Notes: a model not told the origin generated them from the sequence alone. Shown: positions 7,811 through 16,582, numbered from the stretch's first letter. The stretch is 64,000 nucleotides of DNA from Streptomyces puniciscabiei (GCF_006715785.1 NZ_VFNX01000003.1:310001-374000), one strand, 5' to 3'. Made by a program: numbers and translations.

Positions 7811-8849
7811 AGTCGGCGTAGATGTCCTTGATCTGGTTCGTCTTGAGGTCGAGGTGTTCGATGATCGTGTAGCGGCCGGGGCGGGTCTCCGGGGCGAACT
7901 CCACCGCCCGCACGAACTCGTCCACGGTGAAGCCGATCTCCTCCGGCAGCACCGGAAGCCCGTGGCGGCGCAGCACCTCGGCCATGTGCGCCGACTCCTC
8001 GTGCGCTCCGCGCAGGTACATCGCGAAGGCCGCGCCCAGGCCGCACTGCTCGCCGTGGGCGGCCGCGCGCTTCGGGTAGAGCAGGTCGAAGGCGTGGTTG
8101 ATCTCGTGGCAGGCGCCGGAGGACGGGCGGGAGTCGCCCGACACGGACATGGCGATACCGGTGAGGACCAGGGCCTCGGCCAGCACCTGCAGGAAGCCGT
8201 CGTCACCGACGCCGCCCGGGTGCCGGAGCACCGCCTCCCCGGCCTGCCGGGCCATGGCGGCGGCGAGGCCGTCGATCTTCTCGCCGTTGACACGGTTGGC
8301 CAGCTCCCAGTCCGCGACCGCGGAGATGTTGGAGATGGCGTCACCGATGCCGGAGCGCACGAAACGGACGGGGGCCTCACGGATCACGTTGAGGTCGATG
8401 ACCACCGCGATCGGGTTCGGCACGCCGTACGAGCCACGACCCGCGTCGTTGTCGAGAGTCGCCACGGGCGAGCACAGACCGTCGTGCGCGAGGTTGGTGG
8501 CGACGGCGACCAGCGGCAGGCCGACACGGGCCGCCGCGAACTTCGCACAGTCGATGATCTTGCCGCCGCCGAGGCCCACGACCGCGTCGTAGTGGCCGGC
8601 CTTGATGTCGCTCGCCAGCCGGACCGCGTCGTCGATGGTGCCGCCGCCGACCTCGAACCAGGCGGCGCCGGGCAGCGTGGGAGCGACGCGCTCGCGCAGC
8701 CGGGCGCCCGAACCGCCGCTGACGGCGATGGCGAGCCGGCCGGACTGCGAGATGCGCTCGTCGGCGAGGACACCGGCCAGGTCGTCCAGGGCACCCGCGC
8801 GGATGTCCACCACGACCGGCGAGGGAATCAGCCGGGTCAGTACTGGCAC
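7788..8849 (-). CDS. Iron-containing alcohol dehydrogenase family, sn-glycerol-1-phosphate dehydrogenase-like (AraM-like)
   Basis: Likely NAD(P)H-dependent reduction of dihydroxyacetone phosphate, or a related phospho-ketose, to a glycerol-1-phosphate-type alcohol phosphate. The 353 residues show the nucleotide-binding VVGLGGGKIIDCAKFAA, the G1PDH-type metal/substrate block TNLAHDGLCSP, and the histidine ligands in GACHEINHAFD and AAHGEQCG. The start is GTG and overlaps the nucleotidyltransferase gene by 13 bp. With a CTP-dependent nucleotidyltransferase before it and a CDP-alcohol phosphotransferase after it, it probably makes the alcohol phosphate that is activated and transferred. Substrate stereochemistry cannot be read from sequence. 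Confidence 0.85.
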   Translation of the reverse strand: MPVLTRLIPSPVVVDIRAGALDDLAGVLADERISQSGRLAIAVSGGSGARLRERVAPTLPGAAWFEVGGGTIDDAVRLASDIKAGHYDAVVGLGGGKIIDCAKFAAARVGLPLVAVATNLAHDGLCSPVATLDNDAGRGSYGVPNPIAVVIDLNVIREAPVRFVRSGIGDAISNISAVADWELANRVNGEKIDGLAAAMARQAGEAVLRHPGGVGDDGFLQVLAEALVLTGIAMSVSGDSRPSSGACHEINHAFDLLYPKRAAAHGEQCGLGAAFAMYLRGAHEESAHMAEVLRRHGLPVLPEEIGFTVDEFVRAVEFAPETRPGRYTIIEHLDLKTNQIKDIYADYVKAIGS

Positions 8850-9589
8850 GCGATCTCCCGGCCCTTGGCGAGGTCGTCGTGGTTGTCGATCTCGACCCAG
8901 CTGACGTCGCCGATCGGCGCCACGTCGATCCGGAAGCCGCGGTTGACCAGTTCCTGGTACCCGTGCTCGTAGAACTGCTGCGGGTCGGTCTCCCAGACCG
9001 TCTTCAGCGCGTCGGCCAGCTCGGGGGCGGCGTCGCCCTCGATCAGGGTGACGCCGATGTACTCGCCGGTCGCCTCGGCCGGGTCCATCAGCTTGGTGAT
9101 CTTCGTCATGCCCTGCTCGGGGTCGACGACGACCTTCATCTCCTCGTCCGCGAGGGACTTCACGGTGTCCAGCGCGAGGATGATCTTCTTACCTTCGCCG
9201 CGGGCCGCGAGCAGCGTCTTCTCGACGGAGACCGGGTGGACGGTGTCGCCGTTGGCGAGGATCACGCCGTCCTTGAGGGCGTCACGGCCGCACCACAGGG
9301 AGTAGGCGTTGTTCCACTCCTCGGCCTTGTCGTTGTCGATGAGGGTGAGCTTGAGGCCGTACTTCTGCTCCAGGGCCGCCTTGCGCTCGTACACGGCCTC
9401 CTTGCGGTAGCCGACGATGATCGCGACCTCGGTCAGGCCGACCTCGGCGAAGTTCGCGAGGGTGAGGTCCAGCACGGTCGGTTCGCCCTCTATGCCCGCG
9501 GGCCCCACCGGCACCAGCGCCTTGGGCAGGGTGTCGGTGTAGGGGCGCAGACGCCGTCCGGCGCCGGCCGCCAGCACAAGGCCGATCAT
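8837..9589 (-). CDS. NTP-transferase (phosphocholine-cytidylyltransferase-like nucleotidyltransferase)
   Basis: Sugar- or alcohol-phosphate nucleotidyltransferase (LicC/RmlA-like fold). The 250 residues begin with the canonical pyrophosphorylase loop LAAGAGRRLRPYTDTLPKAL (4-23), where G-x-G-x-R binds NTP phosphates and PK contacts the substrate. They continue with ILANGDTVHP (metal-binding Asp) and end with VEIDNHDDLAKG. In this context it probably activates a small alcohol phosphate with CTP to feed the two CDP-alcohol phosphotransferases. It shares ATGA with the upstream gene and overlaps the downstream gene by 13 bp, so translation is coupled. Confidence 0.87.
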   Translation of the reverse strand: MIGLVLAAGAGRRLRPYTDTLPKALVPVGPAGIEGEPTVLDLTLANFAEVGLTEVAIIVGYRKEAVYERKAALEQKYGLKLTLIDNDKAEEWNNAYSLWCGRDALKDGVILANGDTVHPVSVEKTLLAARGEGKKIILALDTVKSLADEEMKVVVDPEQGMTKITKLMDPAEATGEYIGVTLIEGDAAPELADALKTVWETDPQQFYEHGYQELVNRGFRIDVAPIGDVSWVEIDNHDDLAKGREIACQY

Positions 9590-11373
9590 GCGGGTTCTCC
9601 TTCGTCGTGTACGGCGGGCGCCCCAGCGGACACCCAGAAGCGGATGCTCTCGACGAGCACCACGAGGGCGACGGCCACGGCGAGGACCGTGAGCGCGACC
9701 GTGAACTGCGCGGCGGTGAGCACCGCGGCCAGGAGGGTGACGAGCAGCGTCCGCCCCTCGTGCCCCCCGATGGAGCGCACCAGCCAGGCCGGAGGCGCTC
9801 CGGCGTTGCCGCGGATGCGGTACACCGTGTCGTAGTGATGGTAGGCGACGGCGGCCACCAGCCCGAAAGCCGCCGGAAGCGCTCCGTTTACCCCCGCCTT
9901 ACCCGCGAGCGCGAGGACGGTGCCGTACTCGGCGGCCCGGAAGAGGGGCGGGACCAGCCAGTCGAGGGCGCCCTTGAGGGGGCGGTACAGCGCCTGACCG
10001 GAGGTGACGGCGTAGACGACGGCACCCGCCACGGGGGCCCAGGTCACGCCGGAGAAGAGGGACACGGCGAGGATGGCGGTACCGGCGAGCGCCACCAGGA
10101 ACGGGGAGCCGAGGCGGGCGGGCGTGGAGCGGGCCACGAGGGAGGCGGCCGGGCCGTTGTCGGCAAGGTCCGCGAGCGCCTGGGCCGCCCGGTCGGTGCG
10201 CCGGGCCTTGCGGGTCAGGGAGCGCAGCACGCGTCCGGCCGTGGTGTAGGTCGCCGCGAAGGCGCAGCCGATGAGCAGCGCGTAGAAGGTGATCCGCGGG
10301 GTGGTGGCCGCGGTGAGGATCGCGATCATCGCCCAGCGTTCGCCGATGGGCAGCACGATCATCCGCCGCACCCACACCGTCCAGCCGACGCTGTCGAGCT
10401 TGTCGGAGAGGGCGGCGGTGGGGCTGGTGTTGGCGGTGGCGTCGTGGTTGGCCTCGTTGAAGGAGAAGTCGACCACGTGCCGGCAGGTCTGCAGGACCAT
10501 CGCGCCGAGGGCGAGGGCCCACACGTCGTCGCCGCCCCGGGCCGCTCCGAGGGCGAGACCGGCGTAGTAGGCGTACTCCTTGGCCCGGTCGAAGGTGGCG
10601 TCGAGCCAGGCGCCGAGGGTGGAGTACTTCAGGGCGTAGCGGGCGAGCTGCCCGTCGGTGCAGTCCAGCACGAAGGAGGCGATCAGCAGCACACCGGCCG
10701 CGACGAAACCGGCGCGGGTGCCGGTGGCCGCGCAGCCCGCCGCTATCAGGGCGGTGAGCAGCGAGGCCGTGGTGACCTGGTTCGGGGTCAGGCCATGGCG
10801 GGCGCACCAGCGGGCCAGGTAGCGGGAGTAAGGGCTGATGAAGAACGTGGTGAAGAAGCCGTCGCGGGACTTCACCGCCGACTTCAGGCGTACGGCCTCG
10901 TCGTCGACGGCGGCGACGGCCTGCCGCGCCTCGTTGCGGGCCTGCGGGTCGGCGGGCACGGCGGCGACCAGGCTGCCCAGCTCCGGCCGGTGCACCTCGC
11001 AGCCGTCGGCGTCGAGGGCGGTGACGACACGGTCGGCGAGGCTGTCCACGGCGAGCGCGGTGCCGCCGCCGGCCGAGGTCTCGCGGGCCACGGCCCCGGT
11101 CAGCGCCTGCCGGGCGGGCCACTGGGCGGTGACGGCGCCGGGGACCGCGGAGAGCGGGAAGCGCGGGTCGGTCAGGCCGAGGCGCAGCGCGTGGGCGTGG
11201 CCGACGAAGCGGGCGTCGACCAGGGCCACGCGCTCGCCGGCGGGTGCGGCGGCGAGCAGGGCCTCGGCCTCGGCGGCGTCCACTGCCACCCGGACGTCGA
11301 AGCCGAGGGACCGCAGATCGTTCTCGAGTGACGATCCGGGGACCGGCTGACCGGTGACGATGGCGGTCGACAA
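9586..11373 (-). CDS. Large CDP-alcohol phosphotransferase with extra N- and C-terminal domains (DUF5941 type)
   Basis: A 595-residue polytopic membrane protein and the first gene of the envelope operon. Residues 1-165 form a soluble N-terminal domain with no catalytic motif I recognise. Residues 170-380 are a CDP-alcohol phosphotransferase core with a complete signature: D237, D240, G241, A244, R245, G254, D258 and D262. The C-terminal ~200 residues are a further hydrophobic region that matches the DUF5941 architecture known in actinobacteria. The start is TTG (11373) with GGGAGTGAG upstream. Unlike its paralogue in the same operon it keeps all four aspartates, so it is the better candidate for the catalytically competent transferase. 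Confidence 0.85.
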   Translation of the reverse strand: MSTAIVTGQPVPGSSLENDLRSLGFDVRVAVDAAEAEALLAAAPAGERVALVDARFVGHAHALRLGLTDPRFPLSAVPGAVTAQWPARQALTGAVARETSAGGGTALAVDSLADRVVTALDADGCEVHRPELGSLVAAVPADPQARNEARQAVAAVDDEAVRLKSAVKSRDGFFTTFFISPYSRYLARWCARHGLTPNQVTTASLLTALIAAGCAATGTRAGFVAAGVLLIASFVLDCTDGQLARYALKYSTLGAWLDATFDRAKEYAYYAGLALGAARGGDDVWALALGAMVLQTCRHVVDFSFNEANHDATANTSPTAALSDKLDSVGWTVWVRRMIVLPIGERWAMIAILTAATTPRITFYALLIGCAFAATYTTAGRVLRSLTRKARRTDRAAQALADLADNGPAASLVARSTPARLGSPFLVALAGTAILAVSLFSGVTWAPVAGAVVYAVTSGQALYRPLKGALDWLVPPLFRAAEYGTVLALAGKAGVNGALPAAFGLVAAVAYHHYDTVYRIRGNAGAPPAWLVRSIGGHEGRTLLVTLLAAVLTAAQFTVALTVLAVAVALVVLVESIRFWVSAGAPAVHDEGEPA

Positions 11374-11638
11374 CCGAACTCACTCCCTGGGTGCCGGCGC
11401 GCGGGCGCCGGTCTCTTACGTGATGGGGCGCCCTGCCAGCGGCACCCGGGCGGCATGTCGGCAGAGGCTATCGGATGGGCGGGAGCCCGTGTTCACCGGC
11501 CGTTCACGGCCCGGCCCACGGAGGCTGCCCGGGCCTTTGCCGCGATCATCATCGGTGATCCGGGGCCCGCCCCACAAACCGCCGGACGCAGATCCGGGCA
11601 ACCGGGACACCTGAGCGGTCCCCATAGGCTGAACAACC

Positions 11639-12607
11639 ATGACATGGCTGATCACCGGCGGAGCCGGATACATCGGGGCGCATGTGGCACGGGCCATGGC
11701 CGGTGCCGGGGAGAGCGTCGTGGCGCTGGACGACCTGTCGGCGGCGGTGCCCGCGCGGCTCCCCGCTCACGTCCCGCTCGTCCGGGGCTCGACGCTGGAC
11801 GGGGACCTGCTGAAGCGGGTCCTCGCCGAGTACGGCGTCACGGGCGTCGTCCACCTCGCGGCACGCAAACAGGTGGCCGAGTCGGTGGCCCGGCCCACCT
11901 GGTACTACCGGGAGAACGTCGGCGGCCTGGCCACCCTGCTGGACGCGGTGGCCGAGGCCGGGATCGGCCGCCTGGTGTTCTCCTCCTCCGCGGCGGTGTA
12001 CGGCAACCCGGACGCGGACCTGATCACCGAGGACACCCCGTGCGCGCCGGTGAACCCGTACGGCGAGACCAAGCTGGCCGGTGAGTGGCTGGTGCGGGCG
12101 GCCGGAAAGGCGCACGGGATCTCCACGGTGTGCCTGCGCTATTTCAACGTGGCGGGCGCGGCGGCACCGGAACTCGCCGACACGGGTGTGTTCAACATCG
12201 TGCCGATGGTCTTCGACCGGCTCACCCGGGACGAGGCCCCGCGGATCTTCGGAGACGACTATCCGACGCCGGACGGCACCTGTATCCGGGACTACATCCA
12301 TGTGGCCGACCTCGCCGAGGCCCACCTCGCGGCGGCGCGGCGGCTCGCCGACGCGGACCCGTCCGGCGATCTGACCCTGAACATCGGGCGGGGCGAGGGC
12401 GTCTCGGTCCGCGAGCTGATCAGGGTGATCGGGGAGGTCACCGGGGACCGCAGGGAGCCGGTGGTTCAGGCGCGCCGGCCGGGGGACGCGCCGCGCGCGG
12501 TCGCCTCCGCCGAGCGGGCCGCCGAACAGCTGGGCTGGCGGGCCGGGCGCGGGGTGCGCGAGATGGTGGAGTCGGCCTGGCGGGGCTGGCGGCTGCACCA
12601 CGGGTGA
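11639..12607 (+). CDS. galE: UDP-glucose 4-epimerase (GalE-like SDR)
   Basis: NAD-dependent extended short-chain dehydrogenase that interconverts UDP-glucose and UDP-galactose or the N-acetyl forms. The 322 residues have the Rossmann motif TGGAGYIG (6-13), the catalytic serine region FSSSAAVYGNP, the Y-x3-K pair in NPYGETK, and LRYFNVAGA and RDYIHVADLA, which are diagnostic of GalE. It is divergent from the envelope operon across a 265-bp spacer and may supply its sugar donor. ATG 11639 is the only reasonable start. Sugar specificity (Glc versus GlcNAc) is not resolved. Confidence 0.9.
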   Translation: MTWLITGGAGYIGAHVARAMAGAGESVVALDDLSAAVPARLPAHVPLVRGSTLDGDLLKRVLAEYGVTGVVHLAARKQVAESVARPTWYYRENVGGLATLLDAVAEAGIGRLVFSSSAAVYGNPDADLITEDTPCAPVNPYGETKLAGEWLVRAAGKAHGISTVCLRYFNVAGAAAPELADTGVFNIVPMVFDRLTRDEAPRIFGDDYPTPDGTCIRDYIHVADLAEAHLAAARRLADADPSGDLTLNIGRGEGVSVRELIRVIGEVTGDRREPVVQARRPGDAPRAVASAERAAEQLGWRAGRGVREMVESAWRGWRLHHG

Positions 12608-12620
12608 GAAACCGTACCCA

Positions 12621-12653
12621 CCCTGACCTGCGGAACGTTTCCGCAGGTCAGGG
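12621..12653. terminator. Strong stem-loop after galE
   Basis: A perfect 15-bp stem (CCCTGACCTGCGGAA with TTCCGCAGGTCAGGG) with a 3-base loop, 13 bp after the galE stop. It is probably the galE terminator and insulates the metal-exporter gene. Confidence 0.85.
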
Positions 12654-12743
12654 CACATGACAACGGTGTTCAGTGCCGCGTTGCCCCATACCCCCCACCC
12701 GTAGTTCACTGGGGTGCCGGACGGACAGGGAAGGACGGATCTC

Positions 12744-13685
12744 ATGGGGGCAGGGCACGACCACGGGCACGCGCACAGCCATGCGCCGGCCACGGGTACG
12801 GCCGCGGCAGCGTACCGGGGCCGGCTGCGGATCGCGCTGTGCATCACGCTGACGATCATGGTGGTGGAGATCGCCGGCGGCCTGCTCGCGGACTCGCTGG
12901 CGCTGATCGCGGACGCGGCGCACATGGCGACCGACGCGGTGGGCCTCGGCATGGCGCTGCTCGCGATCCACTTCGCGAACCGCCCGCCGAGCACCAACCG
13001 CACCTTCGGGTACGCCCGCGCCGAGATCCTCGCCGCCCTGGCCAACTGTGTGCTGCTGCTCGGGGTCGGCGGATACGTCCTGTACGAGGCCCTCCAGCGG
13101 TTCGTGACGCCCGCGGAGACCCGGGGCGGACTGATGGTCGTGTTCGGTCTGATCGGCCTGGTCGCGAACTCGATCTCGCTGACGCTGCTCATGCGCGGGC
13201 AGAAGGAGAGCCTGAACGTGCGCGGCGCCTTCCTGGAGGTCGCCGCGGACGCGCTGGGCTCGTTCGCGGTGCTGGTCTCGGCGCTGGTGATCCTGAGCAC
13301 CGGCTGGCAGGGCGCCGACCCGGTCGCCTCGCTGGTCATCGGCGTGATGATCGTGCCGAGGACGCTGAAGCTGCTGCGCGAGACGCTGGACGTGCTGCTG
13401 GAGGCGGCCCCGAAGGGCGTCGACATGGGCGAGGTACGGGCGCACATCCTGGCGCTGGACGGCGTGGAGGACGTACACGACCTGCACGCGTGGACGATCA
13501 CCTCCGGCATGCCGGTGCTGTCGGCGCACGTGGTGGTCAGCTCGGACGTGCTCAGCGCCGTCGGCCACGAGAAGCTGCTGCACGAGCTGCAGGGCTGCCT
13601 CGGCGACCACTTCGACGTGGAGCACTGCACCTTCCAGCTGGAGCCGAGCGGGCACGCGGCGCACGAGGCCCGGCTGTGCCACTGA
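12744..13685 (+). CDS. Cation diffusion facilitator (ZitB/CzcD-like metal exporter)
   Basis: Proton-coupled exporter of divalent metal, most likely zinc. The 313 residues open with a histidine-rich tail (HDHGHAHSHA, 5-14), then six membrane helices and a cytosolic C-terminal domain (VEDVHDLHAWTITSGMPVLS) typical of CDF proteins. TM2 has the metal-binding HMATD. TM5 has EVAAD, with Glu where most zinc CDFs have His. ATG 12744 has GGAAGGACGG upstream, so the longer GTG frame at 12714 is rejected. Metal specificity is uncertain because of the TM5 substitution. Confidence 0.9.
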   Translation: MGAGHDHGHAHSHAPATGTAAAAYRGRLRIALCITLTIMVVEIAGGLLADSLALIADAAHMATDAVGLGMALLAIHFANRPPSTNRTFGYARAEILAALANCVLLLGVGGYVLYEALQRFVTPAETRGGLMVVFGLIGLVANSISLTLLMRGQKESLNVRGAFLEVAADALGSFAVLVSALVILSTGWQGADPVASLVIGVMIVPRTLKLLRETLDVLLEAAPKGVDMGEVRAHILALDGVEDVHDLHAWTITSGMPVLSAHVVVSSDVLSAVGHEKLLHELQGCLGDHFDVEHCTFQLEPSGHAAHEARLCH

Positions 13686-13863
13686 CGATGCGCACGCATG
13701 TTCGACACCCGTCGCGGGCGGTTCCCTGATCCACGGACCGGGCACGATGATCTACCGGGTCCGCCTTCCGGTGCCGCGCCGCGCGCGGACGTGCGGGGAA
13801 GTGCCGGGAGTGCCGGATTCGTACGGCAGACTTGGGGTGCGAAGACCGAGGCGAAGGATGGGT

Positions 13864-14457
13864 ATGCCGATCACACCTGCCACCGCGACGCACAGCTCGT
13901 CGAACGGCACCGCAGAGGCGATTTTGCTGGAACTGGTCGACGAGAAGGGTGTGACGATCGGCACGGCGGAGAAGCTCGCCGCCCATCAGCCGCCGGGACA
14001 GCTGCACCGCGCGTTCTCGGTGTTCCTCTTCGACGAACAGGGCCGGCTGCTGCTCCAGCAGCGGGCGCTCGGCAAATACCACTCCCCCGGTGTGTGGTCC
14101 AACACCTGCTGCGGCCACCCGTACCCGGGCGAGGCGCCGTTCGCCGCCGCGGCACGGCGCACCTTCGAGGAGCTCGGCGTGTCCCCCTCGCTGCTGGCGG
14201 AGGCGGGCACGGTCCGCTACAACCACCCGGACCCGGCCTCCGGCCTGGTGGAGCAGGAGTACAACCACCTGTTCGTCGGCCTGGTGCAGGCGCCGCTCGC
14301 GCCGGACCCGGAGGAGATCGCCCAGACCGCCTTCGTGACCGCGGCCGAGCTGGCCGAGCGGCATGCGCGCGACCCCTTCTCGGCCTGGTTCATGACCGTC
14401 CTGGACGCGGCCCGTCCGGCGGTCCGGGAGCTGACGGGCCCGTCCGCGGGCTGGTGA
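13864..14457 (+). CDS. idi: Isopentenyl-diphosphate delta-isomerase type 1
   Basis: Interconverts isopentenyl and dimethylallyl diphosphate, feeding the hopanoid operon 10 kb away. The 197-residue Nudix-fold protein has the active-site cysteine in NTCCGHP (C83 by position), metal-binding histidines in LHRAF and KYHSPG, and the catalytic glutamate region VEQEYNHLFVG. ATG 13864 is chosen because AAGG lies 6 bases upstream and MPITPATATHSSS matches the S. coelicolor Idi N-terminus as I remember it. ATG 13858 has no room for a ribosome-binding site. Confidence 0.95.
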   Translation: MPITPATATHSSSNGTAEAILLELVDEKGVTIGTAEKLAAHQPPGQLHRAFSVFLFDEQGRLLLQQRALGKYHSPGVWSNTCCGHPYPGEAPFAAAARRTFEELGVSPSLLAEAGTVRYNHPDPASGLVEQEYNHLFVGLVQAPLAPDPEEIAQTAFVTAAELAERHARDPFSAWFMTVLDAARPAVRELTGPSAGW

Positions 14458-14490
14458 CGGTTCTGCCGCGGACACGCGCCTGCGGCAGGG

Positions 14491-14552
14491 CAGGCCCGCG
14501 GAGCGGCTGTGCGACAGGCCCGCGGACCGGCTGTGCGACAGGGGCGCGGGCC
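14491..14552. repeat. 24-bp tandem duplication overlapping a stem-loop between convergent genes
   Basis: Two adjacent 24-bp copies (14491-14514 and 14515-14538) differ at one base. The second copy contains the left arm of an 8-bp inverted repeat (GGCCCGCG with CGCGGGCC, 14517-14552) that may terminate idi and the opposing gene. Confidence 0.6.
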
Positions 14553-14559
14553 CCGCGTG

Positions 14560-15054
14560 CTACGGCAGCGTCGTGGGCTTGAGCGGCAGGGCGGCCCAGA
14601 TCACCTTGCCGCCGCTCGCGGTGTGCTCCACGTCGACCATGCCGCCCGCCTCCCGCGCCACCTCGCGGACCAGCAGCAGCCCGCGGCCACCGGTCTGGCC
14701 GTGGTCGGCCTCCAGGGCGGTCGGGCGGTAGGGGTGGTTGTCCTCCACGGACACCCGCACCCACTCGGCTCCGACGGCGACCTCCACGGCCAGCATCGGC
14801 GACAGCAGCGCCGCGTGCCGGACCGCGTTGGTGACCAGCTCGGAGACGATCAGCAGCAGGCCGTACACCAGCTCGTCGGAGACCGGCACGCCCTGGCGCA
14901 GCAGCAGGTCCCGTACGGCGTGCCGGGCCTGCGGGACCGAGGCGTCCACAGCAGCGGCGGTGAACCGCCAGACGCCTTCGTACGGCAGTGGATCGGGCGG
15001 CCGCTCGGCGCCCCCCGCTGGGCGCGGGCCGTCCCCGCGCCCGTGGTTGTCCAT
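14560..15054 (-). CDS. RsbW/SpoIIAB-like ATP-binding (HATPase_c) regulatory protein
   Basis: Small GHKL-ATPase protein of the anti-sigma-factor serine-kinase type that is abundant in Streptomyces. The 164 residues include the N-box SELVTNAVRHA, the ATP-lid aspartate region VSVEDNHPY and the G-box GGRGLLLVREVA, followed by a terminal strand (GKVIWAALPL). No sigma factor or antagonist is adjacent, so the partner is unknown. ATG 15054 (MDNHGRGDG) is preferred; an in-frame GTG at 15090 would add 12 residues. It is a lone gene convergent with idi. Confidence 0.8.
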   Translation of the reverse strand: MDNHGRGDGPRPAGGAERPPDPLPYEGVWRFTAAAVDASVPQARHAVRDLLLRQGVPVSDELVYGLLLIVSELVTNAVRHAALLSPMLAVEVAVGAEWVRVSVEDNHPYRPTALEADHGQTGGRGLLLVREVAREAGGMVDVEHTASGGKVIWAALPLKPTTLP

Positions 15055-15228
15055 CGTCCGGTCGCCACCCTCGCGCTCGATTGTCACCACACGTCGAGTG
15101 TTGGTAACGCGCCGCTCCGACCCGGGGGACTGAACACAAGTCAGCGGGTATCGAGCGCTTTGTGACCGAGTGCGTATGACACGGTCACGTGTGGGACTGT
15201 TCCTGTCGCCCGGACGCCGGATCGCGAA

Positions 15229-15705
15229 CTACTCGGGTCGTGCCGGTCCGGGCTGCTCCTGCTCGGAGACGAGTCCGACGATACGGCGCCCGCCGTAGCC
15301 GGTGGCCACGAGGCCGAGGCCGTCGAAGAGCAGGGCGAGCGAGAAGAAGGCACCGATGACGTATTGACCGCTGCTCGGCCAGGAGCCGAGGACCAGGATG
15401 CCGAGCAGCAGGTCGAAGGCGCCGAGCAGGGTCCAGCCCAGCTGCGGTCCGCGCACGACCAGGCCGCCGACCAGCCTGAAGAAGCCCGCGGTGAGGAACA
15501 GCAGCGCGGCGAACATGGTCGGCGCGGCGGCCGCGGCGTGCGGCAGGCGGATGACGACGATGCCGACCGCGATGTTCAGGGCGGCCGCGGTGTGGACGGG
15601 TCCGACGATCCCGGCGAGCACGAGGAGCACACCGAGCACGGCGAGCCGGCTGAAGCCGGGGTGGAGTTTGGTCGCGCTGCCGCTGTGCGTGCCGGCCCTG
15701 GCCAT
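15229..15705 (-). CDS. Small DUF308/HdeD-like membrane protein
   Basis: A 158-residue protein with about five hydrophobic segments (LAVLGVLLVLAGIVGPVHTA, LNIAVGIVVI, MFAALLFLTAGFFRL, LLGAFDLLLGILVLGSW, FFSLALLFDGLGLVATG), the repeat pattern of the HdeD/DUF308 family. No catalytic residues are known for the family, and its role, possibly acid or envelope stress, is not established in actinobacteria. ATG 15705 has GGAAGG five bases upstream, so the long antisense extension across the enoyl-CoA hydratase gene is not used. Confidence 0.75.
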   Translation of the reverse strand: MARAGTHSGSATKLHPGFSRLAVLGVLLVLAGIVGPVHTAAALNIAVGIVVIRLPHAAAAAPTMFAALLFLTAGFFRLVGGLVVRGPQLGWTLLGAFDLLLGILVLGSWPSSGQYVIGAFFSLALLFDGLGLVATGYGGRRIVGLVSEQEQPGPARPE

Positions 15706-15826
15706 CGCGACCTTCCAGGTCCCCGCCGCCCATCCCCTTTTTTCCTCTTTATGCGAATTTCCCAACGCCCCGCCTCTGCCGACCCGCGCTCTCCGTACCG
15801 CTCGGACCCCCCGATACGATCCGCGC

Positions 15827-16582
15827 ATGGAGCCCCAGCTGTCGCACCGCGTCGAAGGCGCTGTCGCCACCGTCGTCATCCGCAACCCGGCCAAGCGCAA
15901 CGCCATGACCGCCGCGATGTGGCGGGCCCTGCCGCCGCTGCTGGACGAGTTGGCGCGCGACCCCGGTGTGCGGGCGCTGGTGCTCACCGGCGAGGGCGGC
16001 ACCTTCTGCGCGGGGGCGGACATCAGCACCCTCCAGGGCTCTCCCGAGGAGGCACAGCGACTCGCCGTGGCCGCCGAGGAGGCGCTCGCCGCGTTCCCCA
16101 AGCCGACCGTGGCCGCTGTGCGCGGACACTGCGTGGGCGGCGGGGCACAGCTCGCCGCGGCCTGCGATCTGCGGCTGGCCGAGGAGGGCGCTCTGTTCGG
16201 GGTGACTCCGGCGCGGCTCGGCATCGTGTATCCGGCCTCCTCGACCCGCCGGCTGCTCTCGCTGGTGGGTCCGGCCACCGCCAAGTACCTGCTGTTCACG
16301 GCCGAGTTGATCGACACCGGGCGGGCGCTCGCCGCCGGGCTGGTGGACGAGGTGCTGCCGGAGGGCGAACTGGCCAAGCGGGTCGCCGAGTTGGCCCGGA
16401 TCCTGGTCTCCCGCTCGCAGCTCACCCAAGCCGCCGCGAAGGAGTTCGCGGGCGGCCGTACCGACCGGGACGCCCACTGGGCGCAGGCGGCCCGCGGCAA
16501 CCCCGACACCGCGGAAGGGGTCGCCGCGTTCCTGGAGCGCCGGCAGCCGCGCTTCACGTGGACCGTGGCTACGTCAGACTGA
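15827..16582 (+). CDS. Enoyl-CoA hydratase/isomerase family protein
   Basis: Crotonase-fold enzyme acting on a CoA thioester. In its 251 residues the two oxyanion-hole segments are clear: CAGADIS (about 62-68) and GHCVGGGAQLAAACDLRLA (about 101-119). The catalytic Glu of true hydratases at the usual later position is not obvious (TPARLGIVYPASS), so isomerase or other crotonase chemistry is possible. It overlaps the convergent PfpI gene by 14 bp. No neighbouring acyl-CoA genes indicate the substrate. Confidence 0.85.
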   Translation: MEPQLSHRVEGAVATVVIRNPAKRNAMTAAMWRALPPLLDELARDPGVRALVLTGEGGTFCAGADISTLQGSPEEAQRLAVAAEEALAAFPKPTVAAVRGHCVGGGAQLAAACDLRLAEEGALFGVTPARLGIVYPASSTRRLLSLVGPATAKYLLFTAELIDTGRALAAGLVDEVLPEGELAKRVAELARILVSRSQLTQAAAKEFAGGRTDRDAHWAQAARGNPDTAEGVAAFLERRQPRFTWTVATSD

